NCBI GenBank assembly: GCA_019694335.1
Contig: JAIBCD010000019.1
Coordinates: 1 to 52,784 of the forward strand
Direction: 5' to 3'
Length of the DNA stretch: 52,784 bases
From: Rhodospirillaceae bacterium
GTDB lineage: Bacteria > Pseudomonadota > Alphaproteobacteria > Rhodospirillales > Rhodospirillaceae
This document shows, piece by piece, positions 20,104 to 30,700 of this stretch (the stretch's first letter is position 1; each line of letters starts with the position of its first letter). The position numbers and the translations under genes are program-made. The notes under the pieces were generated by a model that was not told where the DNA came from, did no database searches, and saw nothing but the letters and a program-made list of their open reading frames with translations.

Positions 20104-22506
20104 ATGGAGTTCCTGACGCCGCCGGTGCTGACCGGCCTGATCGCCATCCTGGTGCTGGTGCCGCCCGCCGCGTGGGTGCTCTGGCGCCAGCACCGCCATT
20201 GGCAGCGTGCCGAACGCGCCGCCAGCGCCGCGTCCTACTCGCACCAGGCCTTGCTGGCGGCCCTCGAGACCGCCCCCGAAGGTTATTTCGCCTGGTACCA
20301 CCAGCCGATCTCCGAGGACGACCAGGACACCGACGCCCTGCCCCGGTTCCGCGACCAGGGTTATGGCTCCCGCCGCCTGGCCGTGCTGCTCGACTTGTTC
20401 CGGGGGATGGAAGCGACCTTCGACGACGTGCTGGAAGGTTTCGACCGCCCCTCCCGCGAGGCCCTGGACGCGGCGGTGCGCAACCTGCGCGACGGCGGCA
20501 CCGGCTTCCAGATCGACCTGAATCACACCACCACCGCCCGGCGCATCCAGGCGCGAGGCTTGCGCGCCACCGACGCCCAAGGCCGCACCATGGGCGACGT
20601 GGTGTGGATGAGCGACGTGACCGAGGGCGTGGCGGCGGTCGATACCCTGACCCACGAGACCGCCGCGCTGCGCAAGGAATGCGACCTGCTCAAAGCCGCG
20701 TTGGACGGCATGGCCGATCCGATCTGGGTGCGCGACGACGACCTGTCCCTGATCTACTGCAACGCCGCCTATGTGAAGGCGGTGGACGCCAAGGACGCGG
20801 ACGACGTGGTGGCGCGCGGCCGCGAATTGTCGCCGCGCGTGGCCGTGCGGGAAGTGCGCGCGCTGGCCGCCGCGGCGCGCGCCGCCGGCGAAACCCGCCG
20901 TTCCTCGTTCCACATGGTCATCGACGGCAGCCGCCGCCTGATGGAGGTCACCGAATCCCCGGTCGAGCATCCGGGCCGCGAAACGCGACCGGAGGAAACC
21001 GCGCAACTGTTCTCCGACGGCAGCGGGCGCCTGACGGCGGGTTTGGCCTATGACGTCACCCGCCAGGAGGAGCTCGAGACCCGCCTCAAGCGCGAAGCCG
21101 CCGCCCATGCCGACGTGCTGGAACGGCTCGGCACCGCCATCGCCATCTTCGGACCCGACACGCGGCTGATCTTCTTCAACACCGCCTATTCGGAACTCTG
21201 GCAGTTGGCGCCCGCCTGGCTGCTGGAAGGCCCGAACTACGCGACCGTGCTCGACACCCTGCGCGGCGAACGCAAGTTGCCGGAAGTGGCCGATTTCCCG
21301 GCCTACAAGGAAAAAGAGCTGTCGCGCTTCAACTCCTTGATCGAGCCGATGGAGGACGTACTGCACCTGCCCGACGGCGGCACGTTGCGCCGCGTGATCG
21401 CGCCGCATCCCATGGGCGGCCTGCTGACCACCTACGAGGACATCACCGATACCCTGGTGCTCGAACGCTCCTACAACACCCTGATCGCCGTGCAGCGCGA
21501 GACCATCGACAACCTGCAGGAAGCCGTGGCCGTGTTCGGCGCCGACGGCCAGTTGCGCCTGGCCAATCCCGCCTTCGCCGACCTGTGGGAACTGTCGCTC
21601 GATGCCTTGCGCGAGGGCCCGGCCATGGGCGCGGTGATCGACGCTTTCCGGGGCTACTTCGACGACGACACGGTCTGGGCCCGCCACCGCGCGGTCATGC
21701 TGACCGCGCTCGACGCCGACCGTACCCGCGCCGCGCAGCAGGGGCGCGTGGTGCGCAAGGACGGCTCGGTGCTGGAGTTCATCTCGGTGCCCCTGCCCGA
21801 CGGTGGGGTGTTGTTCTGCTACAACGACGTGTCCGCGCCCGAACGTGTCGCCCAGGCCCTACGCGGCCGCGCCGAGGCGCTCACCGCCACCGACAAACTG
21901 CGCAGCGAGTTCATCACCAGCGTCACCGCCGAGTTGGAAGGCCCGGCGCGGTCGATCGCGCAATTGGCCGAGAAACTGCGCGGTACGCCCGAGGCCCTCA
22001 CCGCCGCGCGCGACATCCTGGAAGCCGCCGAAGCCCTGAAGATGCTGATCGCCGACGTGCGCGACCTGTCCGGCGTCGAGGCCGGCCACCAGGTGCTCAG
22101 CCTCGATTCCTTCGATATCTGCGATCTGGTGCACCGGGTCACCGCCATGACCAAGGAAGCGGTGCGCCGGCGCGGCCTCTCGCTCACGGCGCAATGCCCG
22201 GACACCGCCGGCTGGATGGTGGGCGACGCGGTGCGCATCAAGCAGACGCTGTTCCATATCATCAGCGGCGCGCTCAAGACCGCCGCCGGCACGCGGGTCA
22301 CCCTGTCGGCCGCGCGCGACCGCGACCAGGTGGTGTTCGCGGTGCGCTACAAGGCCGACGCGGAGGCCCGCGGCCTGGGCCTCGGCATCTATCTCGCCCA
22401 GCGCATCGCCGAGCTGCACGGCGGCGCCCTGGAGCTGTCGACCGAAAGCGAAGAGTCCGTGGTGCGCTGCCGCCTGCCGGCGGGCGATGCGGTCCGGGCC
22501 GCCTAA
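20104..22506 (+). CDS. divL: DivL-like multi-PAS protein with dead histidine-kinase module
   Basis: An 800-aa protein: one N-terminal membrane helix (7-27), at least three PAS-like domains (about 50-180, 200-330, 345-590), then a kinase-like module. In the H-box SEFITSVTAELEGPA the phosphoacceptor position is A609. The N-box HIISGALKTA (718-727) has G722 where catalytic Asn belongs, and no DxGxG G1 box is present; only GLGLGIYLAQ (757-766) remains. Phosphotransfer looks impossible. In Caulobacter DivL the same position is Tyr, and DivL acts as a scaffold controlling CckA. Position between ahcY and tsaE matches my recollection of divL synteny in other alphaproteobacteria. The symbol is therefore an inference from architecture and context. 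Confidence 0.75.
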   Translation: MEFLTPPVLTGLIAILVLVPPAAWVLWRQHRHWQRAERAASAASYSHQALLAALETAPEGYFAWYHQPISEDDQDTDALPRFRDQGYGSRRLAVLLDLFRGMEATFDDVLEGFDRPSREALDAAVRNLRDGGTGFQIDLNHTTTARRIQARGLRATDAQGRTMGDVVWMSDVTEGVAAVDTLTHETAALRKECDLLKAALDGMADPIWVRDDDLSLIYCNAAYVKAVDAKDADDVVARGRELSPRVAVREVRALAAAARAAGETRRSSFHMVIDGSRRLMEVTESPVEHPGRETRPEETAQLFSDGSGRLTAGLAYDVTRQEELETRLKREAAAHADVLERLGTAIAIFGPDTRLIFFNTAYSELWQLAPAWLLEGPNYATVLDTLRGERKLPEVADFPAYKEKELSRFNSLIEPMEDVLHLPDGGTLRRVIAPHPMGGLLTTYEDITDTLVLERSYNTLIAVQRETIDNLQEAVAVFGADGQLRLANPAFADLWELSLDALREGPAMGAVIDAFRGYFDDDTVWARHRAVMLTALDADRTRAAQQGRVVRKDGSVLEFISVPLPDGGVLFCYNDVSAPERVAQALRGRAEALTATDKLRSEFITSVTAELEGPARSIAQLAEKLRGTPEALTAARDILEAAEALKMLIADVRDLSGVEAGHQVLSLDSFDICDLVHRVTAMTKEAVRRRGLSLTAQCPDTAGWMVGDAVRIKQTLFHIISGALKTAAGTRVTLSAARDRDQVVFAVRYKADAEARGLGLGIYLAQRIAELHGGALELSTESEESVVRCRLPAGDAVRAA

Positions 22507-22560
22507 AGCGTGTCCAGGAAAGCTGGGAACCGGTTTTCCGTCCGGACACGCGACAAAACA
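22507..22560 (+). repeat. Dispersed hairpin repeat, copy B
   Basis: The repeat begins directly after the stop codon of the DivL-like gene. Outer arms GCGTGTCC (22508-22515) and GGACACGC pair perfectly over 8 bp; the inner part carries AGGAAA and ACCGGTTTTCCG. It is the best-preserved copy of the family and could serve as a terminator-like or mRNA-end structure. Confidence 0.75.
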
Positions 22561-22563
22561 ATC

Positions 22564-22610
22564 GGCTAGAGTCCGCCGATGATTCGAAGAAACATCAGCG
22601 GACTCTAGCC
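22564..22610 (+). repeat. 13-bp perfect inverted repeat before tsaE
   Basis: GGCTAGAGTCCGC (22564-22576) and GCGGACTCTAGCC (22598-22610) are exact reverse complements around a 21-nt loop. The right arm ends one base before the TTG start of tsaE, so the hairpin would occupy the ribosome-binding region. It follows repeat copy B directly. Confidence 0.7.
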
Positions 22611-23099
22611 TTGGATTACCTTCGCCGATCGCCCGCATTGGAGATCGCCTTGCCGGCCGAGGCCGATACCCGCGCCCTGGGTCAGGCCATCGCCCGGCGA
22701 ACCCAGCAGGGCGACATGATCGCGCTGGAAGGCGGGCTCGGCGCCGGCAAGACCACGCTCGCCCGCGGATTCATCCAGCATTTCACCGGCAGCGTCGAGG
22801 AAGTGGTCAGCCCCACCTTCACCCTCGCGCAGCTCTATGACGGCCCCGTGCCCATCTGGCACTTCGACCTCTACCGCCTCAAAGACCCCATGGAGGTCTT
22901 GGAACTGGGCCTGGAGGACGCGCTGACCGAGGGGATCGTGCTGGTCGAGTGGCCGGAGCGCATGGGCCATCTGCTGCCGCAGCGGCGGCTGGAAGTGGGC
23001 CTTGCTCTTGGTCTACAAAACGGACGGCAAGCACGCCTCGCGGGCGATCCGTCGTGGGCCGCGCGCATAAAAGAAATCGGAAGCGATGTCGCCAGATGA
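22611..23099 (+). CDS. tsaE: tRNA threonylcarbamoyladenosine biosynthesis ATPase TsaE
   Basis: A 162-aa TsaE (YjeE) P-loop ATPase needed with TsaB/TsaC/TsaD for the t6A37 modification of ANN-decoding tRNAs. Walker A is GGLGAGKTT (about 42-50), followed by SPTFTLAQLY, HFDLYRL and VEWPERM, all family signatures. The start is TTG 22611, giving the usual length, but there is no Shine-Dalgarno and the position is shielded by a hairpin; a downstream TTG at 22638 is possible. The end overlaps the phosphotransferase start by 14 nt. Confidence 0.9.
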   Translation: MDYLRRSPALEIALPAEADTRALGQAIARRTQQGDMIALEGGLGAGKTTLARGFIQHFTGSVEEVVSPTFTLAQLYDGPVPIWHFDLYRLKDPMEVLELGLEDALTEGIVLVEWPERMGHLLPQRRLEVGLALGLQNGRQARLAGDPSWAARIKEIGSDVAR

Positions 23100-24102
23100 A
23101 CTAAAAATGGACCGTCAGGCGCTCATCGAGACATTCCTGGATAAATCGGGCTGGCGCGGCGCCAAGCGCTGGCGGCTGGCGGGCGACGCCTCGTTCCGCA
23201 AATACGACCGCGTGGAGAAAGACGGACGGCGGGCGGTGCTGATGGATGCGCCGCCGCCCCAGGAAGACGTGCGCCCCTTCGTCAGCATCGCGCGCCACCT
23301 GCATGCGCGCGGCTTCTCGGTACCGGAAGTGCTGGCCGAAGATGCCGCCGCCGGGCTGCTCCTGCTGGAAGACCTGGGCGACGACACCTACACCCGCCTC
23401 CTGAACGCGGGCGGCGATGAACCGGCCCTGTATGGCGCGGCCATCGACGCGCTGATCGCCCTGCACCAACGGCCGGAAGCCGATGTGGTGCCGCCGGGCG
23501 TGATCCCCTACGGCAAGGAGCGCCTGCTGGAGGAAGCAGGCCGCATCCACAGCTGGTACCTGCGCCTGGTCGGCGCGCCGGCGCTGCCGGCCGCCGCCGT
23601 GGCGGAGTTCGAGGACATCTGGAACGCGCTGTTGCCGGTGGCGTGGCGCGTGCCCACCTCCCTCATCCTGTTCGACTATCACATCGACAACCTGATGAAG
23701 GTTCCGGGCCGCACCGGCATGCAGGCTTGCGGCATCCTGGACTTCCAGGACGCGATCACCGGTCCGGTCACCTACGACCTCATGTCCCTGCTCGAGGATG
23801 CGCGCCGCGACGTGCCGGCGGCCGTGCAAAACCTGATGAAGCAGCGCTACCTCGCCGCTTTCCCAGCCACCGACCGCGCGGCTTACGAACAATCCTGGGC
23901 GGTGATGGCGGCGCAGCGGCATTTGCGCGTCATCGGCACTTTCGCGCGCCTGAAGCTGCGCGACAACAAGCCCGACTACCTGCGCCACATGCCACGCCTG
24001 TGGCGCTACATGGACCGGTGCCTCGCCGAACCATTGCTGCACCCCTTGCGCGACTGGATCGACCGGCACGTACCGCCGCACTTGCGCGTGGTGCCCGCGT
24101 GA
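23086..24102 (+). CDS. amgK: Aminoglycoside-phosphotransferase-fold sugar kinase (AmgK-like)
   Basis: A 338-aa kinase of the APH/choline-kinase fold. The Brenner-type catalytic loop is LFDYHIDNLM (D and N retained) and the metal-binding DFQD follows in GILDFQDAITGP. Orthologues next to a MurU-type nucleotidyltransferase phosphorylate N-acetylmuramate/N-acetylglucosamine in cell-wall recycling; assignment rests on that pairing. ATG 23086 has GGAAG close upstream and overlaps tsaE; ATG 23107 is an alternative. The stop overlaps the next start (GTGA). Confidence 0.8.
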   Translation: MSPDELKMDRQALIETFLDKSGWRGAKRWRLAGDASFRKYDRVEKDGRRAVLMDAPPPQEDVRPFVSIARHLHARGFSVPEVLAEDAAAGLLLLEDLGDDTYTRLLNAGGDEPALYGAAIDALIALHQRPEADVVPPGVIPYGKERLLEEAGRIHSWYLRLVGAPALPAAAVAEFEDIWNALLPVAWRVPTSLILFDYHIDNLMKVPGRTGMQACGILDFQDAITGPVTYDLMSLLEDARRDVPAAVQNLMKQRYLAAFPATDRAAYEQSWAVMAAQRHLRVIGTFARLKLRDNKPDYLRHMPRLWRYMDRCLAEPLLHPLRDWIDRHVPPHLRVVPA

Positions 24103-24827
24103 AGCCCATGCCCACCACGGCGATGGTACTGGCCGCAGGCCTGGGCTTGCGCATGCGTCCGCTGACGCTCGCGTTGCCCAAACCGCTGGTGACGGTCGCG
24201 GGCAAGACGCTGCTGGACTGGACCCTGGACATGGCCGCCGCCGGCGGCATCGCCAGGGCAGTAATCAATGTCCACCACCTCGCCGACAAGATCATCACCC
24301 ATACCGCGCGGCGCACGCGCCCCACGGTGCTGATCTCGGACGAGACCCGCCAGCTGCTCGATACCGGCGGCGGCATCGTCAAGGCGCTGCCGGTCCTGGG
24401 CGATGCGCCGTTCTTCGTGTTCAACGGCGACGGCATCCTGACCGACGGCGCGGCGCCCCTGCTGCGGCGCCTGGCCGACGCCTGGGACGGCGACCGGCTT
24501 GACGTGCTGATGCTGGTGCATCCGCGCGAAAGCGCCCACGGCTTCGACGGCGCCGGGGATTTCTTCATGAGCGGCGACGGGCGCCTGCGCCGGCGCGGCG
24601 CGGCGCCAAGCGCGCCGTTTGTCTATGCCGGCGCCTACATCCTGCATCCCCGCATTCTGGCCGGCGAGACGCCCACGCCGTTCTCCATGAACCGCGTGTG
24701 GGACAACGCCATCGCGAACGACCGCATGGCCGCGCTGGTGCACGATGGCGCATGGTTCCACGTCGGCACGCCCGCGGCCGTGGCCAATACCGAAATGCTG
24801 TTGGGGCGCATGGCGGCGCTGTCATGA
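24099..24827 (+). CDS. murU: Sugar-1-phosphate nucleotidyltransferase (MurU-like)
   Basis: A 242-aa nucleotidyltransferase with the signature AMVLAAGLGLRMRPLT, K28-type lysine in LPKPLV and the metal-binding aspartate in FVFNGDGIL. With the AmgK-like kinase it would make UDP-MurNAc from MurNAc-1-phosphate, bypassing de novo synthesis (known for Pseudomonas AmgK/MurU; transferred here by analogy). GTG 24099 overlaps the amgK stop; ATG 24108 is equally possible. The stop overlaps addB (ATGA). Confidence 0.8.
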   Translation: MKPMPTTAMVLAAGLGLRMRPLTLALPKPLVTVAGKTLLDWTLDMAAAGGIARAVINVHHLADKIITHTARRTRPTVLISDETRQLLDTGGGIVKALPVLGDAPFFVFNGDGILTDGAAPLLRRLADAWDGDRLDVLMLVHPRESAHGFDGAGDFFMSGDGRLRRRGAAPSAPFVYAGAYILHPRILAGETPTPFSMNRVWDNAIANDRMAALVHDGAWFHVGTPAAVANTEMLLGRMAALS

Positions 24828-27778
24828 CCCAGGGAGGGGCGCCGTGGCTTGCCCCGCGCGCGGTGTTCAACATCGCGCCGCACCTCCCGTTCCTTGACTG
24901 CCTGGCCGAAGGCATCGCGCTGCACACCGGCGATGACCCGCTGGCGCTTGCCGGCATCACCGTACTTTTACCCACACGCCGCGCTTGCCGGTCTTTGCGC
25001 GAAGCCTTCCTGCGGCGCAGCGGCGGCCAGCCCCTGCTGCTGCCGCGGCTGATGCCGCTCGGCGACCTGGACGAAGAAGACGCGCTTCTTTCCGGGATCT
25101 CCGCCGGCGTCACGCGCCTGCCACCGCCGGTGCCCCCCCTCAAGCGGCAATTGCTGCTGGCCCGCCTGATCGCCGCGTCCGACCAGGCGCAGCAACCGGC
25201 GCAGGCCGCCCGGCTGGCGGCGGAACTTGCGCGCCTGCTCGACCAGGTTCAGACCGAACGCTTGAGTTTCGAAGGGCTGGCCGCCCTGGTTCCGGCGGAA
25301 TACGCCGAACACTGGCAGATCACCATCGCGTTCCTGAAAATCCTGACCGGCGCCTGGCCGGCGATCCTGGCGGACGAAGGCGCCATCGATCCCGCCCAGC
25401 ACCGCAATCTCCTGTTCGCCGCGCAGGTCGAGGCCTGGCGGACCGTGCCGCCCGGTCCCGTGATCGCGGCGGGATCGACCGGCAGCATCCCCGCGACCGC
25501 CGATTTGCTGGCTGCCATCGCCGACCTGCCGCAGGGCTGCGTCGTGCTGCCGGGTCTCGACCAGGATCTGGACGACGGCACCTGGGCGCAATTGGACGAC
25601 ACTCACCCGCAGACGGGGCTCAAGCAGTTGCTGGCCCACCTGAAGGTCGAGCGCGCTCACGTGAAGCCCTGGCCGGTGCAAGGGCCGGCGCCCGGCTCGC
25701 GCACCCGGCTGGTGAGCGAATGCATGCGCCCCGCCGCCACCACCGACCGCTGGCGCGACCTGCCCAAACTACCGGCCCTAACGGTGGAGGGCCTGAGCCG
25801 GGTCGACTGTCCGGGCCCGCGCGAAGAAGCCGAAGTGATCGCGCTGATGATGCGCGAGAGCCTGGACGTGGAGGGCCGCACCTGCGCCCTGGTCACGCCC
25901 GACCGGCGGCTGGCGGAACGGGTGGCGAGCGAGCTCGCGCGCTGGAACATCGACATCGACGATTCCGCGGGAAAGCCCTTGGCGCAGACACCGCCGGGCG
26001 CGTTCCTGCGCCTGCTGGCGGCGGCGGTGGCGGAGGACTTCGCGCCGGTGGCGACGCTGGCCCTCTGCAAACATCCGCTTGCCTGCGCCGGCTTCGATCC
26101 GGTGGTGTTCCGTTCCCTCACCCGCAAGGCCGAACTGGAGCTGTTCCGGGGCCCGCGCCCGGCGCCCGGTCTCGGCGCGTTGCGCGGCCTCGCCGCCCTC
26201 AGCGCCGACAAAGCCGCGCTCGAACAATGGATCGATGCGCTCGAAAAATGCTGCGGCGGCTTCGCGCGGGCCATGGCGGAACCCAGCGCACCGCTCTCCA
26301 CGCTGCTCGAAGCGCATATGACGGCGGCGGAAGCCCTGGCGGACACCGCCGAGGTGCCGGGCGCCCTGCGCCTGTGGTCCGGCGACGCGGGCGAGGCCGG
26401 CGCCGCCTTCGCCGCGGAACTGGGCGAGAGCGCGGACGTGCTCTCCGGCCTCGCGCCCGCCAATTACCCCGCGTTGTTCGAGGCCTTGCTGGAAGGCCGG
26501 GTGGTGCGGCCGCGCTACGGCATCCATCCGCGCCTCTCGATCCTGGGGCCGCTGGAAGCGCGGCTGCAGCGCTTCGACATCACGATCCTCGGCAGCCTCA
26601 ACGAGGGCACCTGGCCCGGCGAAGCCATGGCCGACCCCTGGATGAGCCGGCCCATGCGCCAGGCGTTTGGCTTGCCGTCGCACGAACGCCGCATCGGCCT
26701 CGCGGCTCATGACATCGCCCAGGCCCTCAACGGTCCGCGCGTTGTTCTGACCCGGGCCATCAAGGTGGATGGCACGCCCACCGTGCCCTCGCGCTGGCTG
26801 CGCCGCCTGGAACAAGTCGTGGCCGCCGCCGGGCTCGATGCCGAATTTGCCCGGGAACACCGTCCGTGGCTGGCCTGGGCGCGCGCCTTGAACGCGGCGG
26901 CGCCCTTGCCGCCCCTGGCCCCGCCGGCGCCCAAGCCCCCGGTCGCCGCGCGGCCCCGGCGCCTGTCGGTGACCGAGATCGAGAAATGGATGCGCGATCC
27001 CTACAGCATCTATGCCCGGCACATCCTGAAACTTCGCCCGCTGGATGAACTGGACCAGGATGTCAGCGCCGCCGACTACGGCCAGGTGATCCACAAAGCG
27101 CTGCAGACTTTCGTCGCGCGCCATGCCTCCGGGCCGCTGCCGGAGGACGGCTACGATGAGCTTTGCGCGTTGGGGCGGGGCCTGTTCGCCGGCGCCGCGT
27201 TGCGGCCTTCGGTCATGGCGTTCTGGTGGCCCCGGTTCGAGCGTATCGCCGCCTGGTTCCTGAAGGAGGAATCGGCACGGCGCCACACGCTTCGCCAATC
27301 GTTCGTGGAAGTGGACGGCGAACTCACCCTGGCGGCGGCCGGCGGACCGTTCACCCTGACCGCGCGCGCCGACCGCATCGACCTGCTCGCCGACGGCGCC
27401 TTGCGCATCCTGGACTACAAGACCGGCACGCCGCCCTCGTCCACCGAAGTGCTGGCCGGATATTCGCCCCAATTGCCTTTGGAGGCGGTGATCGCCAGCG
27501 CCGGCGGCTTCAAGGACATCCCCGCGAAAACGGTGGGCGAGCTGTCGTTCTGGCAGCTGCATGGCCGCGACGAGGGGGGAAGGATTTCGGTGGTCAAAGG
27601 TGACATGTCCGGAATCATCGAGACCGCCCGCGACGGCCTGCGCGGCCTGATTACGGCGTTCGACGATCCCAACACCGGCTATGCCGCGCGCCCCAACCCC
27701 GACATGGCGCCGGCCTACAGCGATTACCTGCACCTCGCGCGCGTCAAGGAATGGGCCGGCGACGAGGACGACACATGA
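24824..27778 (+). CDS. addB: Double-strand break repair protein AddB
   Basis: A 984-aa AddB subunit of the alphaproteobacterial AddAB helicase-nuclease, which processes broken ends for RecA. The N-terminal region looks like an inactivated helicase fold (TVLLPTRRACRSLREAF, SAGSTGSIPAT) without a Walker A. The C-terminal RecB-type nuclease carries RADRIDLL and D864-Y865-K866 in RILDYKTGTPP. ATG 24824 sits in an ATGA overlap with murU, and the stop overlaps addA the same way. Length is normal for the family. Confidence 0.93.
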   Translation: MTQGGAPWLAPRAVFNIAPHLPFLDCLAEGIALHTGDDPLALAGITVLLPTRRACRSLREAFLRRSGGQPLLLPRLMPLGDLDEEDALLSGISAGVTRLPPPVPPLKRQLLLARLIAASDQAQQPAQAARLAAELARLLDQVQTERLSFEGLAALVPAEYAEHWQITIAFLKILTGAWPAILADEGAIDPAQHRNLLFAAQVEAWRTVPPGPVIAAGSTGSIPATADLLAAIADLPQGCVVLPGLDQDLDDGTWAQLDDTHPQTGLKQLLAHLKVERAHVKPWPVQGPAPGSRTRLVSECMRPAATTDRWRDLPKLPALTVEGLSRVDCPGPREEAEVIALMMRESLDVEGRTCALVTPDRRLAERVASELARWNIDIDDSAGKPLAQTPPGAFLRLLAAAVAEDFAPVATLALCKHPLACAGFDPVVFRSLTRKAELELFRGPRPAPGLGALRGLAALSADKAALEQWIDALEKCCGGFARAMAEPSAPLSTLLEAHMTAAEALADTAEVPGALRLWSGDAGEAGAAFAAELGESADVLSGLAPANYPALFEALLEGRVVRPRYGIHPRLSILGPLEARLQRFDITILGSLNEGTWPGEAMADPWMSRPMRQAFGLPSHERRIGLAAHDIAQALNGPRVVLTRAIKVDGTPTVPSRWLRRLEQVVAAAGLDAEFAREHRPWLAWARALNAAAPLPPLAPPAPKPPVAARPRRLSVTEIEKWMRDPYSIYARHILKLRPLDELDQDVSAADYGQVIHKALQTFVARHASGPLPEDGYDELCALGRGLFAGAALRPSVMAFWWPRFERIAAWFLKEESARRHTLRQSFVEVDGELTLAAAGGPFTLTARADRIDLLADGALRILDYKTGTPPSSTEVLAGYSPQLPLEAVIASAGGFKDIPAKTVGELSFWQLHGRDEGGRISVVKGDMSGIIETARDGLRGLITAFDDPNTGYAARPNPDMAPAYSDYLHLARVKEWAGDEDDT

Positions 27779-30700
27779 GCGCCGGGACAAGCGCCGTCGC
27801 TATCGCCGAAGCCGAACAGAAAAAGGCGATTCATCCCGGCGCCAGCGTCTGGGTGAGCGCCTCGGCCGGTTCAGGCAAGACCAAGGTGCTCACCGAGCGC
27901 GTATTGACGCTGCTGCTGGCCGGAGTCGCGCCGGAACGCATCCTGTGCCTGACCTTCACCAAGGCGGCGGCGGCGGAAATGAGCAACCGTGTCGCCGACC
28001 GCCTGGCGCGTTGGGCGATTCTCGACGACGGCGCCTTGATCGACGATGTCGCGCGCTTCGCGGAACCGAGCCCCGAGATCCTCAAAGCCGCGCGGCGGCT
28101 GTTCGCGCGGGTGCTCGACGCGCCGGGCGGCCTCTCCATCCTGACCATCCATGCCTTCTGCCAGTCGGTGTTGCGGCGCTTCCCGCTGGAAGCCGGCGTG
28201 ACCCCGCAATTCACGGTGATGGACGAGCGCGACAGCGCCGAGGCGCTGAAAGCGGCTCAGGAGGCCACCATCGCCGCCGCGCAAGGCGACGACCGCGCGC
28301 TGGCGGAGGCATTGGCCGTGGTCACGGCGCGGGTGCATGAAACCAGCTTCGCGGGCATCCTCGCCGGACTGATCGCCAGCCGCGCCAAGCTCGCCAAGGC
28401 GCTCGAACGCCACGGCGGCGTCGACCGCGTCCTGGCCGCCACGCGCGCAGCGCTTGGCCTTGACGCCGGCGATACCGAAACCGGCCTGGTCGCGGCGGCC
28501 TGCGCCGAGGCAGCGTTCGATCGCGCGGCCTTGCGGCGCGCGGTGGCGGCGCTTTCCGGCGGATCCGACACCGATATGGAGCGGGCCGCCGGTATCGGCG
28601 CCTGGCTGGCCGCGGCCGACCGCGCCGCTGCCTTCGGGGATTATTGCGGCGTGTTCCTGACGCAGAAGGATATCCGCAAAGCCGACCGGAACCTCGCCAC
28701 CAAGGCCGCCCAAAAGGCCGACCCCCGGGTCTTGGTCACCATGCAGGCCGAGGCCGACCGCCTGGCCGAGGTGCGCCAGAAGCTCAAGGCGGCGCGGGTA
28801 TTCGCCAACACCGAAGCCCTCGTGCGCCTCGGCGCGCATCTGCTGAACCTCTACGCGGCCGACAAGGCGCGGCGCGGCCTGATGGACTACGACGACCTGA
28901 TCGAACGTACGCGGCGCCTCTTGGAACGCCCCGGCAGCGCGGCCTGGGTGCTGTACAAACTCGACGGCGGCATCGACCACGTGCTGATCGACGAGGCCCA
29001 GGACACCAATCCGGAGCAATGGGCAATCGTGAAGGCGTTGACCGCCGAATTCTTCGCCGGCGCAGGCCGCCACGAAGAGCGCGGTGCCCTGGCCCGCACG
29101 GTGTTCGTGGTCGGCGACCGCAAGCAGTCGATCTACGGCTTCCAGGGCGCCGACCCGGCCCAGTTCGATATCGTGCGCGGCATCTTGCGCGACAGCGCGG
29201 CGGCGGTGGGCCAGCCCTGGCGCGACATCTCGCTCAATGTTTCCTTCCGCTCCACCGCTGCGGTGCTGGAAGCCGTCGACACAGTTTTTAGCCAGCCCGG
29301 AGCCCGCGACAGCCTGGGCGAAGACCAGATCCACCACCTGGCCTCCCGCGAAGGGCACGGCGGCCTGGTGGAGATCTGGCCACCGGTGGAACCGGCCACC
29401 CGGGATGAAACCCCAAGCTGGAAGCCGCCGGTGGAGCGCAGCGAGGCGGACTCGCCGCCGCACCGGCTGGCGGCGCTGATCGCCCGGCGTATCGCGCATA
29501 TGGTCAAGCACCGCGAGATGCTGGAAGCCAAGGGCCGGCCGATCCGCCCTGGCGACATCATGGTGCTGGTGCGCCGCCGCACCGGCTTCGTCAAGGAGCT
29601 GGTGCGCCAGCTCAAGATCCACGGCATCGCCGTCGCCGGCGTCGACCGCATGCAGCTCACCGAACAGCTCGCGGTCATGGATCTGGTGGCGTTGGGACAA
29701 TTCCTGCTGCTGCCGGACGACGAACTGACGCTCGCCACCGTCCTCAAAGGTCCGCTGCTGGGTCTTACCGAGGATGAACTGTTCGCCCTGGCCCATGGGC
29801 GCGGCCGGAAGTCGCTGTGGGATGCCTTGAACGGCCATGCCGGCGCCGCATCACGGTTCGGTGAAGCCCAATCGTTCCTCGCCGCCCTGCTCGCGAAAAC
29901 CGACTATCTGTCGCCCGCCGAATTGTACGGCCACATCCTGGTAGGCCTGGATGGGCGCAAGAAACTGCTGGCGCGGCTGGGCGCGGAGGCCGAGGACGCC
30001 ATCGACGAATTCCTTAACCTGGCGCTGGCCTATCAACGCCAGCACGTACCGTCGCTCCAAGGCTTCTTGCACTGGATCACCGCGGGTAAAACCGAGATCA
30101 AGCGCGACCTTGATCAAGGCGGCGCCGACGCGGTGCGGGTGCTCACCGCCCACGGCGCCAAGGGACTGCAGGCGCCGATCGTGTTCCTGCCCGACACCTG
30201 TCAGGCTCCCACGCTCCAGGACCGGCTGTTCTGGACCGCGTCGGAGGATTCGCTTTTGGTGTGGGCGCCCGCGGTCGATGAACAGGATCCGCTGACTCAG
30301 CGTTTGCGCGAAATCGCGCTCACCGCCCAGGAGCAGGAATATCACCGGCTATTGTACGTGGCCATGACCCGCGCCGAGGACCGGCTTTACATCTGCGGCT
30401 GGCATACGCGGCGCGCGCGGGCCGAAGGCGCGTGGTACAGTCTTATGAAAGAGGGCCTCGCCGCGTCGCCCCGGTTGCTGCCCGTGGACGATCCGTTCTT
30501 CGCCGCCGATACGTTGTTCGCAGCGCCCGAAATCCTGCGCATGACCTCGGAACAGAGGGCCCTCGCGCCGCGCGAGGCCGCGCCCGAAGCGCCGATCGCG
30601 CCCGAACACCTCAAGCCCTGGGCGCTCAGCCCGCCCGCGCCAGAACCGATCCCGCCGCAACCGCTCGCGCCCTCGACCGCGGGGCGCACCGATCCGCCCG

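Noticed and set aside
23086-24102. AmgK-like kinase as an aminoglycoside-resistance gene
   Set aside because: Same fold, but the pairing with a MurU-like nucleotidyltransferase and the core-genome context fit cell-wall sugar salvage better.
25778-29838. Two long minus-strand open frames (25778-27790 and 27871-29838)
   Set aside because: They are antisense to addB and addA, which have full catalytic motifs.
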